A DNA stretch of 64,000 bases. Origin: Aeromicrobium erythreum. Its GTDB lineage: Bacteria; Actinomycetota; Actinomycetes; Propionibacteriales; Nocardioidaceae. Location: positions 1,054,001 to 1,118,000 of the forward strand of contig NZ_CP011502.1 of NCBI RefSeq assembly GCF_001509405.1, in the 5' to 3' direction. Shown here in pieces: positions 20,947 through 30,538 of this stretch (its first letter is position 1; each line of letters starts with the position of its first letter). A program made the position numbers and the translations under genes. The notes beneath the pieces were generated by a model that ran no database searches, was not told where the DNA came from, and was given only the letters and a program-made list of their open reading frames with translations.

Positions 20947-20982
20947 CGTGCGTGGACCGCGGGCGGGGCGGTCCCGCGGGGG

Positions 20983-21468
20983 TCAGAGGCGGGTCTTGCC
21001 CAGCTCGACCTCGTGCTTGAGCGACCCCTTGATCGCCTTGGCGACCTCGGGCTCGATCTTCTTGCCGATGAACGGGATCTTCACCGTCACGTCGCCGGCG
21101 ACGGTGAACGAGGTGCCACCACCCTTGGCCTCCAGGACGGCCGTGCCCAGCATCTCGGCGGGCTGGCCGATGATGCTGACCTTCACGTCGGCCTTGCGGC
21201 TGCCGTCGGACTCCGGCGGGCTCCACTTCTCGGTCTGCTTGACCTTCACGGTGTCGCCGGTGAGCTTCTTGACGAAGTCGGGCATCTCGGCGGGCTGGGT
21301 GCGCACGATCGTGATCGTCACGGCCCCGCCGGACTCGGTGACGTCGACGTCGATGTCGCTCGCGCCGGCGTCCTCGGCAGCCTCGGTGCGGAACGCCTCG
21401 CTGGAGATGAGGCCGAACACGGCCTCGACGTCGGCGTCGCCGTAGGAGTGGGTCTCGTTGATCTTCAT
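20983..21468 (-). CDS. DUF2505 (SRPBCC-like) protein
   Basis: 161 aa. The sequence MKINETHSYGDADVEAVFGLISSEAFR, then GGAVTITIVRTQPAEMPDFVKKLTGDTVKVKQTEKW and GDVTVKIPFIGKKIEPEVAKAIKGSLKHE, matches the DUF2505 family. It has a START/SRPBCC-like helix-grip fold that may bind a hydrophobic ligand (inference from the family). Last gene of a long minus-strand series, 24 nt after pspA. Confidence 0.85.
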   Translation of the reverse strand: MKINETHSYGDADVEAVFGLISSEAFRTEAAEDAGASDIDVDVTESGGAVTITIVRTQPAEMPDFVKKLTGDTVKVKQTEKWSPPESDGSRKADVKVSIIGQPAEMLGTAVLEAKGGGTSFTVAGDVTVKIPFIGKKIEPEVAKAIKGSLKHEVELGKTRL

Positions 21469-21492
21469 GGCGTCATCCTTGCAGTTCTGCGC

Positions 21493-22260
21493 TCAGGAGG
21501 CGGGCTGTTCGGGCGCGGACTCGACCTGGGGCGCCGACGACGTGCCGAGCTGGCCCTTGAGCTCCGCGAGCCGCGCCTCGATCTCGAGCTGGGTGGTGTC
21601 GGCCTCCAGCTCCTCGAACTGCGCGTCGAGGCTCGAGGCCTGCAGCTCGGCGTGCCCGGCCACGCGGGCCTCCTCGCGGCGCACCTTCTCCTCGAAGCGG
21701 GACAGCTCGCTCGTGGGGTCGAGGACGTTGATGGAGCCGACGGCCTGCTGCACCTGGGCCTGCGCGGCGGCCGTCTTCTGTCGTGCGACGAGCTGGTCGC
21801 GACGGGTCTTGAGGTCGTCGAGCCGGCTGCGCATGGTGACGAGCCCGGTCTTGAGCTTCTCGACCGTCTCGTTCTGCTGGGCGATCGCGGGGGCGGCCGT
21901 CTTGGCCTCGTTCTCGAAGCCGATCTGCTTGCCGAGCGCGACCTTGGCGAGCTGGTCGAAGCGGTCGGCCTCCGACGGCTGGCCGGCGGTGCGCAGGGCG
22001 TCGGCCTTCTGCGACGCGGCGATCGCCTTCGCGCCCCACTCCTTGGCGGCGGCGACGTCCTCGGCGTGGTCGGCCTCGGCGAGCCGCAGGTTGCCGATGG
22101 TCTGGGCCACGGTGTCCTCGGCCTCGGCGATGCTGTTGGTGTAGTCGCGGACCAGCTGGTCCAGCATCTTCTCGGGGTCCTCGGCCTTGTCCAGCATCGC
22201 GTTCACGTTCGCGCGGGTCAGCTGGGCGATACGACCGAGGATCGACTGCTTCTGGGCCAT
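21493..22260 (-). CDS. pspA: PspA/IM30 family membrane-stress protein
   Basis: 255 aa, almost entirely alpha-helical coiled coil. It begins MAQKQSILGRIAQLTRANVNAMLDKAEDPEKMLDQLVRDYTNSI, the standard PspA/Vipp1 N-terminus with the amphipathic helix, and ends with a Pro/Ala/Glu-rich tail. PspA oligomers bind and stabilise damaged cytoplasmic membrane. It sits downstream of a TPM-domain protein, a pairing seen in many actinobacteria, and upstream of DUF2505. Confidence 0.92.
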   Translation of the reverse strand: MAQKQSILGRIAQLTRANVNAMLDKAEDPEKMLDQLVRDYTNSIAEAEDTVAQTIGNLRLAEADHAEDVAAAKEWGAKAIAASQKADALRTAGQPSEADRFDQLAKVALGKQIGFENEAKTAAPAIAQQNETVEKLKTGLVTMRSRLDDLKTRRDQLVARQKTAAAQAQVQQAVGSINVLDPTSELSRFEEKVRREEARVAGHAELQASSLDAQFEELEADTTQLEIEARLAELKGQLGTSSAPQVESAPEQPAS

Positions 22261-22302
22261 GGTGCTCTCTCTTCCGGTGGGACGTGCGGGTGGGGTCGGG
22301 GG

Positions 22303-24018
22303 TCAGAACCGTCCGCCGCCGCTGCGACGGCTCCGTCTGCTGGTGGAGCGGGGACTGCGGGTGCGGCGGCTGGCGGTGCGGCGGCTCGAGCGGGTCGTCC
22401 GGCCGGAGCGTCGGACGCGTCCACGGCTGCCCGACCCCATGGCCAGGCCGCCGAGGATCCCGCCCAGGGAGAGGTCGTCGCTCGGCGCCGACGACGCGCG
22501 CCAGGCGGCCACGTCGGCCTCGGCACTCGTCTGCGCCTCCTTCACGAGCCCGGCGGCGCGCTCCAGCGTGCGCGTCGCCTCCTCGGGGTCGCTGTCGACG
22601 GCCTGGCGTCCGGCATCGAGCAGGCGGCCTGCCTCCGAGAGCCGCGTGCGGGCGGTGCTGCCGACGGCGCCACGGTGCGTCTCGACGTAGGTGGAGACCG
22701 CGGAGACGGTGGCCGTCACCTGGGCCAGCAGGTCGTCGGCCGCGTCGGCGGCGTGGGCGAGGTCGTCGCGTGCGGTGTCGACCGCGTCGAGCAGGGCGAC
22801 GGCCTGGCCCGTGGCCTCCTCAGCGGTGCGCAGCCGCACGGCCGCGGTCGCGTGGTCGGACCCGCCGAGCGCCGCGCGGGCCTGGCTGAGCTGCTCGGTG
22901 GCGCTGCGCGTGAGCGACTCCGCGCGGATGACGTTGCCGGAGACGGCGGCGAGCGCACTGCCGGCGTGCTCGGACTGGAGCGCGCGGAGAGTCTCGGCGG
23001 TGGGCGCCAGCCGCGCGACGACGGCATCGAGGCGCTGCTGCAGCGTGTCGGCCACCTCGGGCGCGCGGGTCTGCAGGTCGCGCAGCGCGTCGAGGCGCTC
23101 GACCTGGGCATCGAGCGCGTCGTCGACCGTGTCGCAGAGGTGCAGCACCCGTGACAGCAGCACGCGACGTTCGGCGTCGGTCTCGGGCTCGGCGTCGTCG
23201 AGCCGTTGGCGCAGCGTGAACGCCTCGCGCAACGTGGCCCGCCCCTCCACGACCGTGCGCCGGAAGTCGGCTGCGGCGGCCTCGCCGAACTGGGCTTCGG
23301 CGAAGCCGACCTCCTGGTCGGCGGTCTGCAGCGCATCGTCGACCACCACGAGCGCCTCCGCGACGGCGGCCTCGAGCTCGTCGTCGTCGAGGATCGCCGC
23401 CGGGTCGACCGGCTGGCCGTGCTCGTCGACCACCGGGTGCGTGTGGTCGAAGCGTCGACGGGAGCGGTGGACCCCGTAAGCAGCACCGGCGGCCACGACA
23501 GCCGTGCCGCCGACGACCCAGCCCCACGGGATGCCGGTGTCGCGGTCCACGTCGGTGAGCCCCCGGGCGGCGCCGGTGGCTGCACCGGCCCAGTCGTCCT
23601 GCCGCAGGGCCGGGAGGATGTACTCGCGGTCGACCTTCTCCAGGTCGGCGTCGGAGAGCTCGTCGCTGTCGGCGTCGTAGCCGTAGGACCGCGACTCCAG
23701 CGCGACGGCCAGCAGCACGTCGGTGCGGCCGAGGCCCGACCGCTCGGCGGTGCGCGTCGCCCACTCCGCGCCCGTCAGCCCGTCGAACGTGCGCACGTAC
23801 ACGACGAACAGCTGACGGCCGGTGTCGCGGTAGTAGCGGTCGAGCGCGGCCTGGACCTGCGGACGGTCGGCGCCGAGGGCGTCGGCACGGTCGGTGATCT
23901 GGCCGCTGACGTCGACGGGCTCCTCCGCGGCGGCCGGCTCGACCCCGACGACGCCCACGACCCCGAGAGCGAGCAGGGCCGAGGTCACGGCCAGGGCACG
24001 GCGGACGAAGCGCGGCAT
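22303..24018 (-). CDS. TPM-domain membrane protein with long coiled-coil C-terminus
   Basis: 571 aa. Signal peptide at 1-31 (ALAVTSALLALGVVGVVGVEPAAA), TPM domain at about 38-150 (ITDRADALGADRPQVQAALDRYYRDTGRQLFVVYVRTFDG, then DVLLAVALESRSYGYD). One membrane segment near 167-187 (WGWVVGGTAVVAAGAAYGV) is followed by a ~330-residue cytoplasmic helical region and a Ser/Arg/Gly-rich tail ending SGGGRF. TPM proteins are thought to act in membrane protein quality control. The gene precedes pspA by 42 nt and probably shares its transcript. Confidence 0.85.
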   Translation of the reverse strand: MPRFVRRALAVTSALLALGVVGVVGVEPAAAEEPVDVSGQITDRADALGADRPQVQAALDRYYRDTGRQLFVVYVRTFDGLTGAEWATRTAERSGLGRTDVLLAVALESRSYGYDADSDELSDADLEKVDREYILPALRQDDWAGAATGAARGLTDVDRDTGIPWGWVVGGTAVVAAGAAYGVHRSRRRFDHTHPVVDEHGQPVDPAAILDDDELEAAVAEALVVVDDALQTADQEVGFAEAQFGEAAAADFRRTVVEGRATLREAFTLRQRLDDAEPETDAERRVLLSRVLHLCDTVDDALDAQVERLDALRDLQTRAPEVADTLQQRLDAVVARLAPTAETLRALQSEHAGSALAAVSGNVIRAESLTRSATEQLSQARAALGGSDHATAAVRLRTAEEATGQAVALLDAVDTARDDLAHAADAADDLLAQVTATVSAVSTYVETHRGAVGSTARTRLSEAGRLLDAGRQAVDSDPEEATRTLERAAGLVKEAQTSAEADVAAWRASSAPSDDLSLGGILGGLAMGSGSRGRVRRSGRTTRSSRRTASRRTRSPRSTSRRSRRSGGGRF

Positions 24019-24080
24019 CACACGTCGATCCTTGCGGATCGCTGGTTGCGGGACAACCGCGCGCGCCGGGGCGTGTCGGC

Positions 24081-25295
24081 TCACCCGGTCCTGGCCGCGC
24101 CTCGCCGGAACATCCACCCGCGCATGAGCACGAACCGGCCCACGGTGACGAGCAGGTTCGCCGCGGTGAGCACCACCACCTCGAGCCCACGGTGCTGCGT
24201 GCCGGCCAGCTGGTGCAGCAGCGCCAAGGCGCCGCTCGTGACGGCGATACCGGCTCCGAGCACCACCAGGCCCTGCAGCTGGTGGACGGCGGCACCGCCC
24301 GGACCACGGACGCCGAACGTGAAGCGCCGGTTCGCGGCGGTGTTCGCGACCGTCGTGAGCAGCAGGGCCACCACGTTGGCGCCCTGTGCGCCGAGGGGTC
24401 CGCGCAGCCCGAGATAGAGGACGGCGAAGGCGAGGGTCGAGAGGACGCCGACCACCGCGAACCCGGCCAGCTGGGCGGAGAGCCCGCCGGCCGCACCCTG
24501 GCGCGAGACGCGGCCGAGCTCTGCGGCGACCTCGCCCACGGGCACGCGGCCGCGGACGAGCGACCAGCCGAGCCGTGCCATGCCACGCAGGTCGTCGAGC
24601 GCGGTGCGGAGCACGTCGACGCTGCTGTCGGGGTCGTCGACCCAGTCGACCGGCACCTCGTGGATGCGCAGCCCCGACCGCTCGGCGACCACGAGGAGCT
24701 CGGTGTCGAAGAACCAGGCGTCGTCGTGCACGAGGGGCAGGAGCCGGTCGGCGACGTCGCGACGGATCGCCTTGAAGCCGCACTGCGCGTCGCTGAACCG
24801 GGCCCGCATCGCACCGCGCAGCAGGTAGTTGTACCCGCGCGAGACGATCTCGCGCCGAGGTCCGCGCACCGTGCGCGACGTCCGGGCGAGCCGACTGCCG
24901 ATGGCCAGGTCGGAGTGGCCGGTGAGCAGCGGCGCCACGAGGGGCAGCAGCGCGTTCAGGTCGGTCGAGAGGTCGACGTCCATGTAGACGAGGACGTCGG
25001 CGTCCGAGCTCGACCACGCCGCCTTCAGCGCGCGACCCCGCCCCTTCTCCTCCAGGTGCACGACCCGCACGCCGGGGTGCCGGGTGGCCAGCTGGTCGGC
25101 GAGCGTGCCGGTGCGGTCGGTGCTGGCGTTGTCGGCCACCGTCACCGTCGAGACGAGGGGCAGGTCATCCAGGTGCGCGACGACCGCCTCGACCGACGCC
25201 ACGAGGCTGCGCTCCTCGTTGAACACCGGGATCACCACGTCGAGCGTGCCGAGCCGACGCGCCGGCGACGTGGTCGGCTCCATCACGGCGCTCAC
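24081..25295 (-). CDS. GT2 family glycosyltransferase fused to a GtrA-like membrane domain
   Basis: 404 aa. GT-A domain at about 17-250 with DVVIPVFNEERSL, ADNASTDRTGTLAD, the DxD-type VYMDVDLSTDLN and QCGFKAIRRD: a dolichyl- or polyprenyl-phosphate sugar synthase type. The C-terminal ~120 residues contain four membrane segments of the GtrA fold. It likely transfers a sugar to polyprenyl phosphate and helps present it to the GT39 partner encoded just upstream (inference). GTG 25295 overlaps the GT39 stop (GTGA); ATG 25283 is an alternative start. Confidence 0.87.
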   Translation of the reverse strand: MSAVMEPTTSPARRLGTLDVVIPVFNEERSLVASVEAVVAHLDDLPLVSTVTVADNASTDRTGTLADQLATRHPGVRVVHLEEKGRGRALKAAWSSSDADVLVYMDVDLSTDLNALLPLVAPLLTGHSDLAIGSRLARTSRTVRGPRREIVSRGYNYLLRGAMRARFSDAQCGFKAIRRDVADRLLPLVHDDAWFFDTELLVVAERSGLRIHEVPVDWVDDPDSSVDVLRTALDDLRGMARLGWSLVRGRVPVGEVAAELGRVSRQGAAGGLSAQLAGFAVVGVLSTLAFAVLYLGLRGPLGAQGANVVALLLTTVANTAANRRFTFGVRGPGGAAVHQLQGLVVLGAGIAVTSGALALLHQLAGTQHRGLEVVVLTAANLLVTVGRFVLMRGWMFRRGAARTG

Positions 25296-27466
25296 TGCAC
25301 GCCGCCCGACAGGTCGTACAGCGTGGTGTTGTCGACGGTGGTGGCGGTGAACGTCGCCTCGACCCACTCCTGGATCTCGGTGCTCGTGCTGCCGCTCGCG
25401 CCCGGCCCGCCACGTCCGCCACCGCCGCCGCCGGCGATGAACCAGTGGATCTCCCCGTCGGCCACGAGCTGCTTGAACTCGCTCAGCGTGGGCGACGGGT
25501 CGGAGCCGTTGAAGCCGCCGATCGCCATGACGGGTTCCTCGGTGGACAGCTGGAAGCCGGCGGCGCTGTTGGAGCCCACGGCGGCGGCGACCCAGGTGTA
25601 GGAGTCGGCGTCCTGGGTGAGCAGCGCGTCGACCTCGGCCGACGAGGTCGAGCCCTCGAGCAGGCCACCGGCGCCCGCTCCGCCGGTCGGGCCGTTCTGC
25701 CCGGTGCCGGTCTGGCCCTGCGCCGAGCTCTGTCCCTGGGTGGTGCCCTGGCCCTGCGGGAAGCCCTGACCCTGGGGGAAGCCCTGTCCTTGCGGCGCGC
25801 CCTGCGGCGCACCCTGCTTGCCGGTCGCGCCGGGGCGACCTCCGGGGAAGCCGCCCGGAGGACGTCCGCCGCCGAAGCCGCCAGGTCCACCGCGACCGGT
25901 GTCGGGGCCGGCGGTCGGGATCGAGCCGGTGTGCGGCGAGGCGGCGGTGTCGACCGCGTAGACGGCAGGTCCGGCGAGCATGGTCACGACGGCGGCGCCC
26001 GCCAGGCCGAGACCGAGGCGCCGTGCGGCGCGGTAGGGGAGTCGACGCCGGACGACCGGCAGCGCGACGAGCGCGCCGGTGACGAGCACGCCGGCGACCG
26101 CGACGGTGGGCGCGAGCCATGGCAGGAACCCGTCGGCACGGCGCAGCAGGACGACCGCCATGGCCGTGGTCGCGAGGAGCACGACCGCGGCGCCGACGAC
26201 CGCCACCAGCTCGGTGCGGTGGCGCCAGAGCAGGTGACCGCCGATGCCGATGACCGCGCCGATCGCGGGAGCCAGGGCCACCGTGTAGTAGGCGTGGAAG
26301 ATGCCGGCCATGAGGCTGAACGTCAGGCCCGTGACCAGCAGCCAGAGACCCCAGGCGACGAGGCCCGCCGTGTGGGGCGCGGACCGCCAGCCCCGGCCGG
26401 AGCGCACCGTGAACCAGAGGCCGAGCCCGAGCAGCAGCAGCGCTGCCGGCAGCAGCCACGCCACCTGGCCGCCGATCTCGGCGTCGAACAGCCGCGTGAG
26501 GCCGGTCTGGCCCCACATGCCACCGCCGGCGCCACCACCGCCGCCGCCGACGGAGCCGACCTCGTCGCCGTTCAGCCGTCCGAGGCCGTTGTAGCCGAGC
26601 GTCAGCTCGAGGATCGAGTTGTGCTGCGAGCCGCCGATCCACGGTCGGCTCGACGCGGGCCACAGCTCGACGGCCAGCACCCACCAGCCGCCCGCGACGA
26701 CCATCGACGCGAACGCGACGAGCAGGTGCCCGACGCGACGCCAGAACGGCACAGTGGCCGCGAGCAGGTAGACGCCGCCGAGCGCCGGCAGGACGAGGAA
26801 GGCCTGCAGCATCTTCGTCAGGAAGCCGAACCCGACGAGGGCGCCTGCGAGCACGAGCCAGCGCACCGCGCGGGCCGGGTCCTGCAGGGCGCGCAGCGTC
26901 GCGGCCGTCGCGCCCACGAGGAGGAGCACGAGCAGGGCGTCGGGGTTGTTGAAGCGGAACATCAGCGTCGCGACCGGGGTGAGGGCGAGGACGAGACCGG
27001 CGGCGAGACCGGCCCAGGCGTTGCCGGTGGTCCGGCGCACCGTCCCGTGCAGCAGCCACACCGTCGCGACACCCATGAGCGCCTGGGGCACGAGGATGCT
27101 CCACGACGACAGGCCGAAGAGGCGCACCGACAGGGCCATCACCCACAGCGACATCGGTGTCTTGTCGACCGTGATCGAGCTGGCGGCGTCGGAGGAGGCG
27201 AAGAACATCGCCTTCCACGACGCGGAGCCGGCCTGCGCGGCGGCGGAGTAGAACGAGTTGGCCCACCCGGAGGCGCCGAGGCCCCACAGGTAGAGCGCTG
27301 CCGTCGCTGCGAGCAGGAGCAGCAGGGCGGGGCGGGCCGCGGGGTGGTCCTCCGGGCGTCCGCGCCAGAGGCGGGTGAGGGGCCGGGTGGCGGTGTCGCG
27401 CTGGGTAGGGGCGTGGGGTGGCTCGGCGGGTCGTGATGCCGCGCGGAGCGTCGTCGTCGGGTGCAT
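25292..27466 (-). CDS. ArnT-like (GT39 family) membrane mannosyl/glycosyltransferase with QG-repeat linker
   Basis: 724 aa. About twelve membrane segments between residues 45 and 475. The first outside loop carries ASSDAASSITVDKTPMSLW, the family's acidic catalytic region. GT39 enzymes transfer a sugar from a polyprenyl-phosphate donor to an acceptor outside the membrane. After the last helix is a Gly/Pro/Gln linker with repeated QGQGFP units (about 545-590), then a ~130-residue extracytoplasmic domain with VDALLTQDADSYTWVAAAVGSNSAAG typical of YkcA/B-type enzymes. Gly-rich loops occur twice (SVGGGGGGAGGG; AGGGGGGRGG). It is coupled to the GT2-GtrA gene. Confidence 0.87.
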   Translation of the reverse strand: MHPTTTLRAASRPAEPPHAPTQRDTATRPLTRLWRGRPEDHPAARPALLLLLAATAALYLWGLGASGWANSFYSAAAQAGSASWKAMFFASSDAASSITVDKTPMSLWVMALSVRLFGLSSWSILVPQALMGVATVWLLHGTVRRTTGNAWAGLAAGLVLALTPVATLMFRFNNPDALLVLLLVGATAATLRALQDPARAVRWLVLAGALVGFGFLTKMLQAFLVLPALGGVYLLAATVPFWRRVGHLLVAFASMVVAGGWWVLAVELWPASSRPWIGGSQHNSILELTLGYNGLGRLNGDEVGSVGGGGGGAGGGMWGQTGLTRLFDAEIGGQVAWLLPAALLLLGLGLWFTVRSGRGWRSAPHTAGLVAWGLWLLVTGLTFSLMAGIFHAYYTVALAPAIGAVIGIGGHLLWRHRTELVAVVGAAVVLLATTAMAVVLLRRADGFLPWLAPTVAVAGVLVTGALVALPVVRRRLPYRAARRLGLGLAGAAVVTMLAGPAVYAVDTAASPHTGSIPTAGPDTGRGGPGGFGGGRPPGGFPGGRPGATGKQGAPQGAPQGQGFPQGQGFPQGQGTTQGQSSAQGQTGTGQNGPTGGAGAGGLLEGSTSSAEVDALLTQDADSYTWVAAAVGSNSAAGFQLSTEEPVMAIGGFNGSDPSPTLSEFKQLVADGEIHWFIAGGGGGGRGGPGASGSTSTEIQEWVEATFTATTVDNTTLYDLSGGVQ

Positions 27467-27541
27467 GACGTCGATGCTGGGCGGCCCCGCTGGGGTGCTC
27501 GTCTCGTCGCGCTGTGGGTCGTCTGTGAGTGGTGTCGCGAC

Positions 27542-28975
27542 TCAGGAGCGAGGCAGCGTGATGCGGAACGTGGTGCTGCCGGGGCGGCTCTCGACCTCGA
27601 CCCCGCCGCCGTGGGCCTCCGCGATCGCCCGGACGAGCGACGTCCCGAGGCCGGCGCCGCCGGACGCGCGGGTTCGCGAGGAGTCGCCGCGCGTGAACCG
27701 CTCGAACACCACGGGCAGCAGGTCGGGGGAGAGGCCAGGACCGTCGTCGTGCACCTCGATCCGCACGGTGGCGTCGTCGACGTCGACCCGTGCGGTCACC
27801 TCGGTGCCGGGCGGGGTGTGCCGGGTGGCGTTGCGCAGCAGGTTCGTGACGGCCTGGTGCAGCCGCATGGCGTCGCCGGGCACCTCCACGGCGACGTCGG
27901 GCAGCGCGAGCCGCCAGCGTCGCTCGCGGTCGACGACCTGCGCGTCGGCGACGGCCTCGGCGACGAGCCGGCTCACGTCGACCGGCTCCCGCTCCAGCGG
28001 GCGTCCGGCGTCGAGGCGGGCGAGCAGCAGCATGTCGTCGACGAGGGTCGACATGCGCTGGGCCTCCTCCTCGACCTTGGCGAGCTGGTCGGTGCCGGTG
28101 CGTCGACCGAGCTCGGCGTAGCCGCGGATGGTGGCGAGCGGGGTGCGCAGCTCGTGCGACGCGTCGGCGAGGAACTGGCGCACCTGCTGCTCGCTCTCGT
28201 GCCGCGCGTCGAGCGCGCCCTCGACGTGCCCGAGCAGCCGGTTGAGCGCCTCGCCGACCTGACCGACCTCCGTGCCGGGGTCGGTGAGGGCGTCTGGCAC
28301 CCGGGCGGTGCGGCCGACCTCGCCGGAGTCGAGGGGGAGTGCCGAGACCTCGTGGGCGGTGGCGGCGACGTCGCGCAGCGGGCGCAGCTGGCGGCGCACG
28401 AGGGCCGCCCCGACCCCGGCGGCGACGGCGGCGCCGGCGACGGTGAGCAGCACCTCCCACCACAGCAGCTGGGTGAGGGTCTGGTCGACGTCGTCGGTGG
28501 GCAGCCCCTGCACGACGACGGTGCCGTCGGGCGTGGTGGTGGCGGCGACGCGCACCGACCCGAGGCCGGGGAGGTCGACGGTGCGGGGCGTCTCGTCGGC
28601 GTCGACGCCGCCGAGGCGCTGCAGCGCGGTGGTGGAGAGCCCGCGCAGGCTCCCGCTCGACGTGATCTGTACACCGCTGGCGCAGTCGGCGGTGTACACG
28701 GCGGTGAGGCTGCCGGCGGCCTGCCCGAGGGGTGGTCGGGGACGTTCGCCGCACACGACGTCGACGCGTCCGCCGGGCCCACCCGTCCCGCCGCCGGGTC
28801 CGAGCGGGTTGCCGCGCGCCTCGGTACTGGCGCGGTCCATGGCTTGCGCGAGCTGGGCGTCGAGGCGGTCGGTGAGCGAGCTGCGCATGAGCAGCGTCGC
28901 GGCCGCGGCGACCAGCAGGCTCGCGGTGGCCACGAGCACCACGACGGTGAGGACGAGCCGCCGGGTGAGGCTCAT
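27542..28975 (-). CDS. Sensor histidine kinase
   Basis: 477 aa. Membrane segments at about 8-30 and 160-182 enclose a ~130-residue extracytoplasmic domain with a Gly/Pro-rich start and two Cys. Next come a HAMP region, a HisKA domain (LADASHELRTPLATIRGYAEL), and an HATPase with LLRNATRHTPPGT, DDGPGL and GGAGLGTSLVRAI. The start ATG overlaps the upstream regulator stop (ATGA), so kinase and regulator are made together. The glycosyltransferase gene follows 75 nt downstream, suggesting control of envelope glycosylation or of a neighbouring stress response (inference). Confidence 0.92.
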   Translation of the reverse strand: MSLTRRLVLTVVVLVATASLLVAAAATLLMRSSLTDRLDAQLAQAMDRASTEARGNPLGPGGGTGGPGGRVDVVCGERPRPPLGQAAGSLTAVYTADCASGVQITSSGSLRGLSTTALQRLGGVDADETPRTVDLPGLGSVRVAATTTPDGTVVVQGLPTDDVDQTLTQLLWWEVLLTVAGAAVAAGVGAALVRRQLRPLRDVAATAHEVSALPLDSGEVGRTARVPDALTDPGTEVGQVGEALNRLLGHVEGALDARHESEQQVRQFLADASHELRTPLATIRGYAELGRRTGTDQLAKVEEEAQRMSTLVDDMLLLARLDAGRPLEREPVDVSRLVAEAVADAQVVDRERRWRLALPDVAVEVPGDAMRLHQAVTNLLRNATRHTPPGTEVTARVDVDDATVRIEVHDDGPGLSPDLLPVVFERFTRGDSSRTRASGGAGLGTSLVRAIAEAHGGGVEVESRPGSTTFRITLPRS

Positions 28976-29694
28976 GAGGTCTCGGCGGGCTTGAGCACGT
29001 AGCCGGCGCCGCGCTTGGTGTGGATCATCGGCTCGCGGCCGGCATCGATCTTCTTGCGCAGGTAGGAGATGTAGAGCTCGACGACGTTGGCCTGGCCGCC
29101 GAAGTCGTAGTTCCACACGCGGTCGAGGATCTGCGCCTTGCTGAGCACGCGACGCTGGTTGCGCATGAGGTAGCGCAGCAGCTCGAACTCGGTCGCGGTG
29201 AGCTCGATGGGGGTGCCGGCGCGGGTGACGTCGCGGCTGTCCTCGTCGAGGGTGAGGTCGCCGACGGTGACGACGTGGTCGGAGCGCTGCTCGAGCACGC
29301 CGGTGCGTCGCACGAGGGCGCGGACGCGGGCGACGACCTCCTCGAGGCTGAACGGCTTGGTCACGTAGTCGTCGCCGCCGGCGGTGAGCCCGGCCACGCG
29401 GTCCTCGACGGCGTCGCGCGCGGTGAGGAAGAGGACGGGGACGCGGTCGTCGTGCTGGCGGACGCGTCGCAGGACCTCGAGGCCGTCGACGTCGGGCAGC
29501 ATCCAGTCGAGGACGATCACGTCGGGGGCATGCTCGCGGGCGGTGGACACGGCGTCGCGTCCGGTGGCGGCGGTGCGCACGTCCCAGCCCTCGTAGCGCA
29601 GCGCCATCATGAGCAGCTCGGCGATGTTGGGCTCGTCGTCGACGACGAGGACGCGCAGGGGCGTGCCGTCGGCGCGGGTGAGGGGCGCGGTCAT
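28972..29694 (-). CDS. OmpR-family response regulator
   Basis: 240 aa. Receiver domain with DDE at 19-21, phosphoacceptor Asp63 (VIVLDWMLPDVDG) and YVTKPFS; winged-helix output domain with LTATEFELLRYLMRNQRRVLSKAQILDRVWNYDF and a closing IHTKRGAGYVLKP. It resembles the TcrA/MprA/PrrA group of actinobacterial regulators. It is the first gene of the minus-strand run that continues through the kinase, GT39 and GT2-GtrA genes. Confidence 0.92.
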   Translation of the reverse strand: MTAPLTRADGTPLRVLVVDDEPNIAELLMMALRYEGWDVRTAATGRDAVSTAREHAPDVIVLDWMLPDVDGLEVLRRVRQHDDRVPVLFLTARDAVEDRVAGLTAGGDDYVTKPFSLEEVVARVRALVRRTGVLEQRSDHVVTVGDLTLDEDSRDVTRAGTPIELTATEFELLRYLMRNQRRVLSKAQILDRVWNYDFGGQANVVELYISYLRKKIDAGREPMIHTKRGAGYVLKPAETS

Positions 29695-29771
29695 GGGTCC
29701 AGTGTGGAGGGCCTGTCCGTCGCCTGTCCGTGCGGAACCTGTGTGGTTCCTGTGAGCGGGCTGCGTGCGGG

Positions 29772-30230
29772 TCAGGCGGCGCCGAGGTCGGCGGCGATGC
29801 TGCTCTCGAGCGCGCGGACGCGGGCGCGCGTGGCGTCGGCGAGGCGGGTGGTGCGCTGCGCCTCGGCGAGGTCGCCGATGGAGACGAGGTGCTGCACGAG
29901 CGGCTCGAGGTCGTCGAGGTGCACGCCGTCGACGAGGCTGGTGACCTCGATCAGCTCCGAGAGCAGGGCGTGGAGCAGCAGGTGGGCGTCGAGGTCGCCG
30001 TCGGCGGGGTGGGCGCCGATGACGAGGCGCAGCTGCTGGCCGAGCGAGAACGCGACGTCGGGCGTGAGCGCGCAGTCCTCGACGGCTGCGGTGACGAGCG
30101 TGAGCACGTCGGCGAGGCCTTCGCGCGGGGCGAGGGTGGCGGCCTCGCTGAGGAGGCTGCGCAGGTAGGCGTGCGGAACGAGGGCGTCGTCGTCGAACGA
30201 CGGCTGCACCACGCGTGTGGTCGTCACCAT
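29772..30230 (-). CDS. Hypothetical helical protein
   Basis: 152 aa from ATG 30230 (MVTTTRVVQPSFDDDALV), chosen over the longer 30281 start because the extra residues (WEWGEVED) look like leader. All-helical, Leu/Ala/Asp-rich, no membrane segment or signal, only one Cys. Codon use matches the high-GC neighbours. It lies 77 nt upstream of the response regulator on the same strand. I do not recognise a family. Confidence 0.6.
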   Translation of the reverse strand: MVTTTRVVQPSFDDDALVPHAYLRSLLSEAATLAPREGLADVLTLVTAAVEDCALTPDVAFSLGQQLRLVIGAHPADGDLDAHLLLHALLSELIEVTSLVDGVHLDDLEPLVQHLVSIGDLAEAQRTTRLADATRARVRALESSIAADLGAA

Positions 30231-30538
30231 GTCTTCCACTTCTCCCCACTCCCAGAGGACATGCTCCCGGACCGCGATCACCTGCGCTCTAGCCCGAACG
30301 GGTCATTTTCGCAGTCCGACTTCCACTGTACGTGAGCGATGACACGCTTGACCAGCCGTGATTGCACGACGTGACGACCGGGGCGGCGCCGGCATCAGCG
30401 TCCGAAGCACGATCCGCTCCTGGGGCGGACACACCACCTCGCGAGCGGTGTGTGTCGCCGTGCAGTCTTCGCTGGCAGAGTCCCTGTGACGGTGAGCGAA
30501 CGTGCGGAGCAGGGTCGACGTCCTTCTGGAGGTTGCAG
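30231..30538. other. Intergenic region between divergent genes
   Basis: 308 bases between the minus-strand hypothetical and the plus-strand TlpA-like gene. It must hold both promoters. A GT-rich inverted repeat (GACACACC at 30428-30435 with GGTGTGTGTC at 30447-30456) is visible but has no T-run. Nothing else is recognised. Confidence 0.4.

Noticed and set aside
25690..25830. Tandem repeats resembling a CRISPR array
   Set aside because: The repeats are short, in frame and encode Gln-Gly units of the glycosyltransferase linker; there are no spacers and no cas genes.
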